This document shows positions 36,000-44,104 of a stretch of DNA of 64,000 nt, in pieces. The number at the start of each line of letters is the position of its first letter. Positions within the stretch are counted from its first letter, which is position 1. A program made the position numbers and the translations under genes. A model generated the notes under the pieces. It was not told the DNA's origin, ran no database searches, and was given only the letters and a program-made list of their open reading frames with translations. Source of the stretch: Smithella sp. (GTDB taxonomy: Bacteria; Desulfobacterota; Syntrophia; Syntrophales; Smithellaceae). The DNA lies in the NCBI GenBank assembly GCA_007244375.1, contig SCVW01000048.1, positions 124,001-188,000 of the forward strand, written 5' to 3'.

Positions 36000-36023
36000 A
36001 AAATAAAAAATTTACAATTCCTT

Positions 36024-36064
36024 GGTGGCTTGCGTATATTACACGTAAGCCACCATTTTTTTTA
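36024..36064 (+). terminator. Intrinsic terminator after the dehydrogenase pair
   Basis: GGTGGCTTGCGT (36024-36035) pairs with ACGTAAGCCACC (36043-36054) with one mismatch, followed by a run of at least eight Ts from 36056. Confidence 0.9.
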
Positions 36065-36237
36065 CAACAGATTAATTCCCTTGACTTGTTTTAATATATG
36101 CAAGCGAATCAATACCATTTTTTCTTCACTTCTCAAATGAAACAAAAATCAATTAACAACTGGAATTTTGTAATCAAATTGTGTTATTCCTCATGCAAAT
36201 ATGATATAAATTTTAGCGATTTTTAGAGGAGGCAATT

Positions 36238-36708
36238 ATGGCAGACTTGTCAAAGCTGGGTATGGAATTCCCTGCTTATACTTTCACAATAGAAAAAGAC
36301 AAAGTAATTGAATTTGCCATTGCTGTTTCTCAAAAAGAAAATAAGGAACAAATAAACCCGATTTATTACGACGAGGAAGTTGCCCGCAAGGCAGGATACA
36401 GAGGAATACCAGTCCCGCCAACTTTCCCGACCTGCTCTTTCTTTTGGACAGGCGGCGGACTAATAGGTACAGTTAAAGCTTTGGGAATTGATTTGAGCAG
36501 GCTGTTGCACCGGGAAGAAGAATACGAATATTTAGGCAACATTTACGTCGGTGATGTCATTACCCGTAAAATGAAAGTTATCGATATGTCAAAAAAAGCC
36601 AGCAGGAATAAGGTTGTGGAGGTTACTATCCTGGAAACGGAATTGATAAATCAGCTCGGCGAATTGGTACTTAAAAACCATACAAAATTAATGGAAATAG
36701 GAACATAA
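36238..36708 (+). CDS. MaoC-like N-terminal-type dehydratase subunit
   Basis: A 156-residue hot-dog-fold protein of the FAS1/MaoC N-terminal type: FTIEKDKVIEFAIAVSQKEN near residue 17, AGYRGIPVPPTFPTCSFFW near 52 and EEEYEYLGNIYVGDVI near 92. The catalytic Asp-x5-His signature of hydratase-2 enzymes is absent, as in the non-catalytic HadA/HadC-like partners. The next gene, two bases after its stop, encodes the catalytic-type subunit, so the two likely form an (R)-specific enoyl-CoA hydratase heterodimer. Confidence 0.85.
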   Translation: MADLSKLGMEFPAYTFTIEKDKVIEFAIAVSQKENKEQINPIYYDEEVARKAGYRGIPVPPTFPTCSFFWTGGGLIGTVKALGIDLSRLLHREEEYEYLGNIYVGDVITRKMKVIDMSKKASRNKVVEVTILETELINQLGELVLKNHTKLMEIGT

Positions 36709-36710
36709 AT

Positions 36711-37160
36711 ATGGCTCTAAATTATGATGATATTGAAGTCGGGGATAAAATGCCTGTTTATACATCCGCCCCGATTACCAGAACACATCTTGTCCGTTAT
36801 GCCGGAGCTTCCGGTGATTTTAATCCACTTCATCATGATCAGACTTTCGTTAAAACAATAGGCATGAAAAATGTTATAGCCCACGGTATGTTAATAATGG
36901 GTATTGCCGGCGAGGCCGTTACTTCCTGGATAGAAAATAAATATCTAAGAAAAATTAACGCCCGTTTTTTAAGCATGACAGAACCGGTAGATCTGGACGA
37001 TATCGAAAATACAAAAGATCGGGCAACAATTATCGTCAGCGGTGAAGTAGTTAAAAAGTATGAAGAAAACGGCGAGAAAAGAATTCAGTGTGATATAATT
37101 GCTCAAGATGCTTTAGGAAGCAAAAAACTTTCGGGATTTTTTATTGCAGCTTTGCCTTAA
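36711..37160 (+). CDS. MaoC-like (R)-specific enoyl-CoA hydratase subunit
   Basis: A 149-residue hot-dog protein carrying the hydratase-2 motif YAGASGDFNPLHHDQTF near residues 30-46, with the catalytic Asp and His, and AHGMLIMGIAGE near 58. It is expected to be the active partner of the preceding MaoC N-terminal-type subunit. Two genes of this kind next to a dehydrogenase pair suggest a beta-oxidation-like sequence. It could instead serve a fatty-acid-synthesis-like dehydration. Confidence 0.88.
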   Translation: MALNYDDIEVGDKMPVYTSAPITRTHLVRYAGASGDFNPLHHDQTFVKTIGMKNVIAHGMLIMGIAGEAVTSWIENKYLRKINARFLSMTEPVDLDDIENTKDRATIIVSGEVVKKYEENGEKRIQCDIIAQDALGSKKLSGFFIAALP

Positions 37161-37213
37161 CAAGCCAAACTTTACAAGTTGGTCGCTTTATCAAAAATAA
37201 CAACAGGTAATTT

Positions 37214-38554
37214 ATGAAGTCCCATATTTTAGTGATTGATGACGACGCGGTCGCCTGTGAATTTTTACAGGAAGCTCTCTCTCTTGACGGCTATGATGTA
37301 AAAACTTATACATCCGCCAAAGAAGCTTTAACGCAAGATCTCTCACAGTACGATCTGCTTATGTCCGATATTCGTATGCCTGAAATGGATGGTTTGCAAT
37401 TTTTTAATGAAGTGCACAAAACATGGCCGGATTTGCCGGTTATTCTTATGACTGCTTACGGTTCTCTGGAAACGACTATGGAGGCTATAAGTCTGGGAGC
37501 GTGGGATTATATAAGCAAGCCATTCTCTCCTGAAGATTGCCGTTCCATTGTAAAGAAAGTATTGATAGTCAGAGAACTGCGGGAGAAACGCCTGAAACCT
37601 GATTTATCCGAGGCAGATAAAGCACCGGCATTACTGGGATCATCCGCAGCTATGGTAGAGTTTTACAAACAGATTGCCCGCGTCGCCGATGCCTCTGCCA
37701 GTGTATTAATCGAAGGTGAAAGTGGTACAGGAAAAGAATTAACCGCCCGATCTCTGCATAATATGTCCTCCAGAAGGGAAAAACCTTTTGTTGTCGTTCA
37801 TTGCGGAGCTATTCCCGATAACTTACTGGAATCAGAACTGTTCGGATACGAAAAAGGATCATTCACCGGCGCCAGCCATCAACATGTCGGATTACTGGAA
37901 TCAGCTGAAGGCGGAACTGTTTTTCTCGATGAAATTACGGAAATGTCAACAGCCTTACAAGGCAAATTTTTACGGTTTATGCAAAACGGTGAAACAAGAA
38001 AAATCGGCAGCCACGACGTTCGGCATGTTGCCGTGCGTGTGCTTGCAGCAGCTAATAAAAACATCGACCAGGAAGTGAATGCCGGCCGTTTCCGTCTTGA
38101 TCTGTTATACAGATTTATCGTGCGATTGCATGTTCCGCCCTTGAGAGAACGAAAAGAAGATATTCCTTTACTTATCGAATCAATGCTGAAAAAATTCGGT
38201 TATCCCAATGTACGCATTTCCGTAGAAGCAATGGAATTGCTAATGTCGTATGATTGGCCGGGCAACGTCCGGGAAATGGAAAACGTGCTTCAGCAAACTC
38301 TTTTGTTATCTCCCTTTGCGGTTATTTTACCGGAAAATCTACCGGTACGCTTTCAACAGCAACAAGAGCTTACAAAAAGTGATGCCTTTTACGAACTTTC
38401 ACCGCTGGAAATTGCCGAAAGGGAAAAAATACTGCAAACCCTGCAGGCTACTCTCTGGAACCAGTCAAAGGCAGCTCAGATTCTGGATATTGACCGCAAA
38501 ACTCTACGCATGAAAATCCGCCGTTACGGATTAATCAACGGAAAAAATCAGTAA
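37214..38554 (+). CDS. NtrC-family sigma54-dependent response regulator
   Basis: A 446-residue regulator. Receiver domain 1-120 with phospho-acceptor Asp52 (SDIRMPEMDG); AAA+ domain about 140-370 with Walker A GESGTGKE near 168 and the sigma54-contact loop GSFTGA (a GAFTGA variant) near 217; C-terminal Fis-type helix-turn-helix 405-440 (QSKAAQILDIDRKTLRMKIRRYG). It needs sigma54 for activation. The adjacent convergent gene encodes a sensor kinase, probably its partner. Target genes are not evident. Confidence 0.93.
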   Translation: MKSHILVIDDDAVACEFLQEALSLDGYDVKTYTSAKEALTQDLSQYDLLMSDIRMPEMDGLQFFNEVHKTWPDLPVILMTAYGSLETTMEAISLGAWDYISKPFSPEDCRSIVKKVLIVRELREKRLKPDLSEADKAPALLGSSAAMVEFYKQIARVADASASVLIEGESGTGKELTARSLHNMSSRREKPFVVVHCGAIPDNLLESELFGYEKGSFTGASHQHVGLLESAEGGTVFLDEITEMSTALQGKFLRFMQNGETRKIGSHDVRHVAVRVLAAANKNIDQEVNAGRFRLDLLYRFIVRLHVPPLRERKEDIPLLIESMLKKFGYPNVRISVEAMELLMSYDWPGNVREMENVLQQTLLLSPFAVILPENLPVRFQQQQELTKSDAFYELSPLEIAEREKILQTLQATLWNQSKAAQILDIDRKTLRMKIRRYGLINGKNQ

Positions 38555-38595
38555 GAAACTAAGTCTACTCGTTGTTATAAAACAAATAAGATAGT

Positions 38596-40143
38596 TTAGA
38601 GAGAATTGTCCTGCTGCGCTATCGGTAAATTGAGAATAACCGAAGTCCCCTCTCCTTGAACACTTTTTATTTCCAATGTTCCGCCATGAACCTTGATTAT
38701 ATCGCGGACAATGGCCAGTCCCAGTCCACGCATACCTTCATCCTGTTTTGTACTGAAAAACGGTTCGCATACTTTGTCGACCATTTCATGTGCCATTCCT
38801 ATACCTGTATCACTAATGGTTATCGACTCAAAATTTTCAGGGAAAAGATTTTTCACCGATATAGTTATTGTTCCTCCTAGAGGCATTGATTCAAGCGAAT
38901 TTTGAATAATATTCATAAGCACAGTTTGAATACGGTAACGATCCACATATAAAGGTTTAACATTTTCGTCGATATTCACTTTCATTTTTACTTTATTCTT
39001 CTGCATAAAAGGTTCGATAAGTGGTAGAGTCTCGTTTAAAATTTGCTGAACAATTAAAACTTCAAAATGCGGTTCCGGAAGGCGCGTCGCTTTGCGCACA
39101 TTTTGAATTACATTATCCAATCGTTGAGTCTGCTGTATAATTAAATTAAGTTTATGCGCTACATCGGGCGGCCAGTCTCCTTTTTCCAAAAGAAGTTTAG
39201 ACAACCCGCCAATGGAATGAAGGGGTGTACCTAGATCATGAGCCAGATTGGCCGTTAATTGACCCAGGGCGGTTAATTGTTTCAAGTCCGTAACCTGTTT
39301 CTGTAACTGAACCACCTTGATTGTTTCTTCGCGGATACGGTCCTCCAGATGCTTATTTAGTTCCAGATACCTGGTCATCACTTCCTGAATTTCATCAGCC
39401 ATGACGTTGAAGTGTTGGGATATCTGCCCCCATTCGTCATTCCGAACGATAGGCATTCGATTAATATATTGTCCCTTTTGAAATTCATCAATTGTTTGGA
39501 TAATCAACCTCAGAGGCCTCCCAATTATCCAACCGTAACTTAATCCTAATATAAAAAGAATGAACAACAATAAACCGATAGTGCTGCTAACGAGCAATTG
39601 TCTGGCACTGTTCATAATCTCGGCATTCATGCGCGAGAAACCAATGATACCCACGACTATATGTGAGCTTTTTGTATTTCCTGAAACAGGATAAAGTAAA
39701 CCCAATGCCGGACCGCCTTCCGTTTCTATTTTAACATAACGCACATCACCTTTGGCATTGACGGATGCAACAATATTCTCCGGCCATTCATATGGTACAC
39801 GGCTTGCACCGGCCACGTAATCAACATTGCCATGATTGATATCAAAAATATCAATTCTCGCCAGACGAACATCAGATTGGATAAAGTCTTTAAGAGCTGA
39901 ATCAAGCGCAAGAAGTCCACGCCTTGTAGGGAAATATTGATAAAACGTGCTGATTGTATCGGCGACACCTTCAAGTCTTTTTGCCTGTTGATCGACCAAA
40001 ATCTTATCCAAAGCTGTAAGTTGAACAACACCCCAAATGCCCATGGTTAAAACAAGACCAACCACTGTTAACACCATTAGTCTTACTCGTACTGTCAGGT
40101 TATAGTTGTAAGTGGTTATTCTATCGAAGATTTTTTTAAGCAT
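38596..40143 (-). CDS. Membrane sensor histidine kinase
   Basis: A 515-residue kinase. A transmembrane helix (about 22-45), a periplasmic sensor part (45-180), a second helix (about 185-205), HAMP (205-260), a coiled coil, then HisKA with phospho-acceptor near His302 in NLAHDLGTPLHSIGGL and an ATPase domain with N, G1 (SDTGIGMAHEM) and G2 (GMRGLGLAIV) boxes. The kinase belongs to the group that partners NtrC-type regulators. It is convergent with the sigma54 regulator gene, 41 bases apart, which is the likely cognate pair. Confidence 0.92.
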   Translation of the reverse strand: MLKKIFDRITTYNYNLTVRVRLMVLTVVGLVLTMGIWGVVQLTALDKILVDQQAKRLEGVADTISTFYQYFPTRRGLLALDSALKDFIQSDVRLARIDIFDINHGNVDYVAGASRVPYEWPENIVASVNAKGDVRYVKIETEGGPALGLLYPVSGNTKSSHIVVGIIGFSRMNAEIMNSARQLLVSSTIGLLLFILFILGLSYGWIIGRPLRLIIQTIDEFQKGQYINRMPIVRNDEWGQISQHFNVMADEIQEVMTRYLELNKHLEDRIREETIKVVQLQKQVTDLKQLTALGQLTANLAHDLGTPLHSIGGLSKLLLEKGDWPPDVAHKLNLIIQQTQRLDNVIQNVRKATRLPEPHFEVLIVQQILNETLPLIEPFMQKNKVKMKVNIDENVKPLYVDRYRIQTVLMNIIQNSLESMPLGGTITISVKNLFPENFESITISDTGIGMAHEMVDKVCEPFFSTKQDEGMRGLGLAIVRDIIKVHGGTLEIKSVQGEGTSVILNLPIAQQDNSL

Positions 40144-40188
40144 GTTATGTTTATATCAAAAATAGAAACAATTCACTAGTGACAAACA

Positions 40189-40219
40189 AAAAGAAGGAAC
40201 AGGTTTAACCCTGCCCCTT
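40189..40219 (-). terminator. Intrinsic terminator of the small Ala/Lys-rich protein gene
   Basis: Read on the minus strand: AAGGGGCAGG, a short loop, CCTGTTCCTT, then CTTTTTG. It ends 33 bases after the stop codon of the gene at 40252-40491. Confidence 0.75.
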
Positions 40220-40251
40220 CTTTGAAAGCGCATAATGATTTTTTTACAAAC

Positions 40252-40491
40252 TTATTTTGCAGCGGGAGCAGCTTCTTCAGCAGCCTTCTCTTCGTCTTTC
40301 TTTGCTTTTTTGGCTTTTTTGGCTTTCTTGGCTTTCTTTACTTTCTTTACTTCTTCTTTCTTTACATCAGCTTTCTCTTCAACAGCAGCCGGTGCAGCGG
40401 GAGCTGCAGGAACCGCAGCCTTATCAGCCGCCATAACGGTTGTACAAAATGCGAAAACCAATGCAACAACAAACAATACTAAACGCTTCAT
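40252..40491 (-). CDS. Small exported Ala/Lys-rich protein
   Basis: A 79-residue protein of unknown function. A clear signal peptide (MKRLVLFVVALVFAFCTTVMA) precedes a mature chain of about 57 residues made almost only of Ala, Lys, Glu, Pro and Val: AVPAAPAAPAA, then EEVKKVKK followed by four KAK units, then EEKAAEEAAPAAK. It resembles histone-H1-like tails in composition but is predicted to be exported. A ribosome-binding site (AAGGAGG) lies ahead of the start and a terminator follows, so the gene is real. No catalytic residues are possible. Confidence 0.8.
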   Translation of the reverse strand: MKRLVLFVVALVFAFCTTVMAADKAAVPAAPAAPAAVEEKADVKKEEVKKVKKAKKAKKAKKAKKDEEKAAEEAAPAAK

Positions 40492-40586
40492 CTTTAAATC
40501 CTCCTTAAAAAATTTGTTTTATTTTAATACCACCCTCTAAAATTAAGGGACTCCCACAACTTTTTCATGAAAATGCTTTAATATCT

Positions 40587-40937
40587 CTAATGGGACTTTA
40601 TTTCTTTCTGCTTGAATGTAACTTTAACCACTTTTAATGCTATTAATTTTCCATCTTTTTCTACATATGCTATTTTTACAAAATCATTCGCAGCAATATT
40701 TTCTGCATGTTTTTCTAAAGCAAACTCCATATATTCCACATCACCCTTTACAGTACGTTCAATTTTCACTGACTCATCAGAAATTTCTACAACCTTACCT
40801 GTCGCATGCATTTTAGCGGCTTTAACAATATTTGGCTTAACCGCATCGGCCTTAACAGTGGAAGCAGGCCTATCAACGGCAAAAGCAAAAGTTGACAAAA
40901 TAGAAATTAAGCCAACTACGTATAAGGCTTTTTTCAC
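40587..40937 (-). CDS. Small exported protein of unknown function
   Basis: A 116-residue protein with a signal peptide (MKKALYVVGLISILSTFAFA). The mature part contains ATGKVVEISDESVKIERTVKGDVEYMEF and NDFVKIAYVEKDGKLIALKVVKV, a beta-rich pattern like small OB- or SH3-like domains in periplasmic proteins. A GGAGGT-type site precedes the ATG. It lies 95 bases upstream of the Ala/Lys-rich protein gene on the same strand, so the two may be co-transcribed. Function unknown. Confidence 0.75.
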   Translation of the reverse strand: MKKALYVVGLISILSTFAFAVDRPASTVKADAVKPNIVKAAKMHATGKVVEISDESVKIERTVKGDVEYMEFALEKHAENIAANDFVKIAYVEKDGKLIALKVVKVTFKQKEIKSH

Positions 40938-41356
40938 GATTAACTACCTCCGTAGCATTTCGAACGCACATATGAGCAACTAATATGCCATCGAAAGATT
41001 TTTAATAATTATTTATAAATAATTGAAATTATTAATTATTTTTTTCAATGTGCAGTACCACTTTGCTTTTTTTTAGGTAAACGATGAATAATTCCCCAAA
41101 GCTGGGGAATTATTCATCAAACATATTCCTGATTTTTATGGCAAATCTATAAAAAAACTGAATTCCCAAAGAAATTATATTATGCGCGATTGACCGTCGA
41201 TATCCTTTCATGTTACGTCCAAACAAAATGTGAAAATCACGGGTATGAACCCCAAAAGTAAGCTGCGAGGTATTAAACCCTCCGCTTCGCGGGATTGTTC
41301 AACTTACCAATTCCGCTGCACTTCGCTTTTGAAATTGGAGTTTCAACAATAAACAC
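40938..41356. other. Intergenic region with a perfect 36-base palindrome
   Basis: GATGAATAATTCCCC (41083-41097), loop AAAGCT, and GGGGAATTATTCATC (41104-41118) form a perfect 15-bp stem. There is no T-tract on either side. The rest of this 419-base gap is AT-rich and shows no gene; some sequence near 41260-41340 has short palindromes around GCGGAATT. Confidence 0.6.
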
Positions 41357-42694
41357 ATGATTGAAGAAAAAATAGATTGGGATATTATTGTCGTGGGAGG
41401 TGGAGCCTCCGGTCTTATGGCCGCGGGCAGAGCAGCGGAATGCGGTGCAAAAGTTTTACTAATCGAGAAAACAGACGGTTGCGGCAAAAAAATTCTGGTT
41501 AGCGGCAAGACGCGCTGCAACCTGACCAATTCGGCTGATCTGAAAAATTTTGTTTCCATGTACGGCAATAACGGCCGTTTTCTTTTCAGTGCTTTTCATA
41601 ATTTTTTCCGTCCGGAACTACTCGACTTCTTAAACAGGTACGGCCTGGCCACCAAATTAGAACGCGGTGGCAGAATATTTCCTGTCTCCGATAATGCCCA
41701 CGACGTTTTGCGAGTATTTAAAAAATATCTGTCCGTTAATAACGTGCAAATAAAACTAAACACTAAAGTTAACAGCATCACGATAAAAGATTACACTGCT
41801 TGCGGCGTTAAAACAGAACATGGAAATTATCACTGCAAAGCTGTGATTTTGGCAACAGGCGGCACAACATGGCCTTCCACCGGCTCTACCGGTGACGGAT
41901 ATAAAATAAGCTCAGCACTCAGACATACCGTAATTAAACCTAAACCGGCATTGGTTCCTTTGATTGTCCGTGAACAGAAACTTGCAAAATCCATGCAGGG
42001 AGTTAGTTTACGCAACGTACGAGTCACAGCTTTTCAGGATGAAGCAGCCTCAATCGATTCTAAATTAACGCCTGATTGCGTTTATGGACGTGGAGAAAAA
42101 AAATCACCACAACCGCCAGTGATTGAAAGCCGTTTCGGAGAAATGCTTTTTACTCATTTTGGATTAGGCGGCCCGATTATTTTGCTGATAAGTCTGTCTG
42201 TCGTTGAAGCACTGGAAAAAGGACATGTATCAATACTCATCGATTTAAAACCGGCATTAACCAGAGAGCAACTGCATAAGCGCTTGCAGCGTGATATGGA
42301 CAAATCCAGCAAAAAAAAAATCAGCGGCATCATCAAAGAATATCTACCCGCCAAAATGATTGAACCGTTTATCGATCTGACCGGCATTGATAAAGAAAAA
42401 CTGGCTCACCAGATAACCGCCGCGGAAAGAGGGAATATTGTAGAATTATTGAAAGCGCTACGCTTTAACATCAAATCGCCTTTGGCGCTAGAAAAAGCGA
42501 TTGTCACGGCGGGCGGCGTTTCACTGGATGAGATCGATCAGCGCACGATGGCTTCCAAGTTAATTAAAGGATTATATTTCTGCGGTGAGGTGATGGACAT
42601 TGACGCCGATACAGGCGGATATAACTTGCAGGCCGCTTTCTCCACAGGATACGTAGCTGGCGAAAAAGCCGCTGAATACATAAAATCTCCTTGA
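41357..42694 (+). CDS. HI0933-family flavoprotein (YhiN-like NAD(P)/FAD-dependent oxidoreductase)
   Basis: A 445-residue flavoprotein. The FAD-binding start is IIVVGGGASGLMAAGRAAE (residues 10-28), followed by KKILVSGKTRCNLTN near 48, a family hallmark, ILATGGTTWPSTGSTGDGY near 170, FTHFGLGGPI near 270 and the C-terminal GEVMDIDADTGGYNLQAAFSTG. Members are widespread, but their physiological reaction is not established. No operon partner. Confidence 0.9.
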   Translation: MIEEKIDWDIIVVGGGASGLMAAGRAAECGAKVLLIEKTDGCGKKILVSGKTRCNLTNSADLKNFVSMYGNNGRFLFSAFHNFFRPELLDFLNRYGLATKLERGGRIFPVSDNAHDVLRVFKKYLSVNNVQIKLNTKVNSITIKDYTACGVKTEHGNYHCKAVILATGGTTWPSTGSTGDGYKISSALRHTVIKPKPALVPLIVREQKLAKSMQGVSLRNVRVTAFQDEAASIDSKLTPDCVYGRGEKKSPQPPVIESRFGEMLFTHFGLGGPIILLISLSVVEALEKGHVSILIDLKPALTREQLHKRLQRDMDKSSKKKISGIIKEYLPAKMIEPFIDLTGIDKEKLAHQITAAERGNIVELLKALRFNIKSPLALEKAIVTAGGVSLDEIDQRTMASKLIKGLYFCGEVMDIDADTGGYNLQAAFSTGYVAGEKAAEYIKSP

Positions 42695-42704
42695 AATAAA
42701 AAAT

Positions 42705-42893
42705 GGCGCGTTTGCTCAAATGCTATCTTTTGAGCGGCCATTGAAAGCGTTTTGATTATTAAATCTTGGCGAAGCGAAAGATTAGCAATGGCAAATATTT
42801 GAGCCGAAGGCGAGTTTTGTCCTTGCCTGAAGCGAGCCTTAGATTTAGTCAAAACGTTTTCGGCAAGCGAAAATGATATTTGGGCAAACGCCC
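42705..42893. repeat. Long palindromic dispersed repeat, family A, copy 2
   Basis: Counterpart of 18763-18943. It has the same GAAAGCGTTTTGATTA...TCAAAACG arms, the segment CTTGGCGAAGCGAAAGATTAGCAATGG and the ending AAAATGATATTTGGGCAAACG. Its inner hairpin is less perfect than in copy 1. It starts 11 bases after the flavoprotein gene stop. Confidence 0.8.
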
Positions 42894-42906
42894 CAAAATG
42901 ATGTTA

Positions 42907-42986
42907 CCGAATCATAAAAGCCGACGACCCCGATAAATCGGGACCAACAAAGTTAGCCGAAGAAGAAACGTGTTATTATAATTCGG
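42907..42986. repeat. MITE-like repeat, family B, shortened copy
   Basis: Terminal inverted repeats CCGAATCATAA (42907-42917) and TTATAATTCGG (42976-42986). Inside, AAGCCGACGAC and ACCAACAAAGTTAGCCGAAGAA match the right half of the family B elements. Its right end includes the stop codon of the cupin gene. Confidence 0.6.
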
Positions 42987-43326
42987 GAGCGATTGATGGC
43001 ACAAGACATGCCAGAATCAAAAGCTCTTTGCCGGTGTTTCTAACCTGATGTTCTTCGTCAGGCGGCATGAAAACAACATTGCCCGGTCCAAGAGGATTCC
43101 ATTTGCCATTGCCGTATATTTCACCGACACCTGAATGAATAAACATTTCGTGTTCCCAGGGATGAGCATGCTTCGGCGTATGCCCTCCCGGCGCGATCTC
43201 AAAAATCCGCATACAGAAATTATTTGCGCCGTCAGCCTTGCCCGCCACCACACGACCGGCAATTTCCTTGGCCGCATCATTGTTAAAATGAGTAGGTTCC
43301 ACGGATTTATAATTTATTAATTTCAT
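42976..43326 (-). CDS. Small cupin-domain protein
   Basis: A 116-residue single-cupin protein. Metal-binding motif 1 is GGHTPKHAHPWEHEMFIHSG near residues 47-66 (three histidines and a glutamate) and motif 2 is GNVVFMPPDEEHQVRN near 81-96. It may be a small dioxygenase, isomerase or metal-dependent binding protein. The last codons lie inside a family B repeat, so its C-terminus may have been altered by insertion. No operon partner. Confidence 0.85.
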   Translation of the reverse strand: MKLINYKSVEPTHFNNDAAKEIAGRVVAGKADGANNFCMRIFEIAPGGHTPKHAHPWEHEMFIHSGVGEIYGNGKWNPLGPGNVVFMPPDEEHQVRNTGKELLILACLVPSIAPEL

Positions 43327-43415
43327 GATTTACAACCATAAAGAAAACTAGATTGATTTGGTTTACGCAATTTGAAATTTAAATTAGCAATTCAATATTT
43401 CATCACCTTAACATC

Positions 43416-43778
43416 TTATCCTGATTTCCTTATCATGGTGCGAAATTCTTCAAGTAATGGCTTTAGTTCTCGCAAACGTTCTTGAGTGACTTTCCAGACG
43501 GTTTTCAAATCAACGCCCATATAATCATGGATAAGAACATCCCGCATACCAGCCATTTTATTCCACGGTATCTCAGGATATTTTTGACGAACAGGTTTAG
43601 GGATTCGTTTTGTTGCCTCCCCCAGAACTTCAAGACTTCGGATGACGGCATTGATGGTTTTTTTATCTTTTGAAAATGTCCTGTAAGACATATTTTTTGT
43701 GAATGCTTCAATATCGGATATAGCAGTTAATATATCATCTATATAATCAGATATATCTCTGTTTTTAAACATATTCAA
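43416..43778 (-). CDS. hepT: HepT-type toxin (DUF86) of a HepT-MntA module
   Basis: A 120-residue all-alpha HEPN protein. The HEPN active-site motif R-x4-H-x-Y is RDVLIHDY at residues 79-86. In studied pairs HepT is an RNase-like toxin whose Tyr is AMPylated by the MntA antitoxin. The start is probably TTG at 43778, overlapping the mntA stop by 14 bases, so the two are translationally coupled. Name follows family; activity not shown. Confidence 0.85.
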   Translation of the reverse strand: MNMFKNRDISDYIDDILTAISDIEAFTKNMSYRTFSKDKKTINAVIRSLEVLGEATKRIPKPVRQKYPEIPWNKMAGMRDVLIHDYMGVDLKTVWKVTQERLRELKPLLEEFRTMIRKSG

Positions 43779-44064
43779 CCTCTGCTAGGATGCGTTTCCC
43801 CAGGTTAGGCTTGAGTGCTGATTCCATCACCAAATCCACTTTGGCATTTAATTGTTTTTCAAGATATTCACGAAGATCTATAAAATCGAAAAGGTCAATG
43901 TCATGCTTAAATTTAACGAGAATATCTATATCACTTTTCTTACTTTGTTTATCTCTGACGTAAGAACCAAACAGACCGAGCCTCTGAACCCCATATAGTA
44001 ATTCCAGTTCATATTTATTGCTTCGAATAATTTTAATGACTTCCTTTTTTCCCACAAGCATCAC
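43765..44064 (-). CDS. mntA: MntA-type antitoxin (minimal nucleotidyltransferase)
   Basis: A 99-residue nucleotidyltransferase. The GSX10DXD motif is intact: G33-S34 and D45-I-D47 (FGSYVRDKQSKKSDIDILV). It is expected to AMPylate and silence the adjacent HepT. GTG and ATG start codons are adjacent (GTG at 44064, ATG at 44061). It is first in the two-gene module. Confidence 0.86.
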   Translation of the reverse strand: MMLVGKKEVIKIIRSNKYELELLYGVQRLGLFGSYVRDKQSKKSDIDILVKFKHDIDLFDFIDLREYLEKQLNAKVDLVMESALKPNLGKRILAEVEYV

Positions 44065-44104
44065 CTCAAATTCATTGACAATATAGGAAAATTAATCAGG
44101 CAAG

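Noticed and set aside
40235-40540. Frame antisense to the Ala/Lys-rich protein gene, rich in Phe and Ala
   Set aside because: It is the mirror of the repetitive KAK codons. The minus-strand gene has a signal peptide, ribosome-binding site and terminator, which the plus-strand frame lacks.
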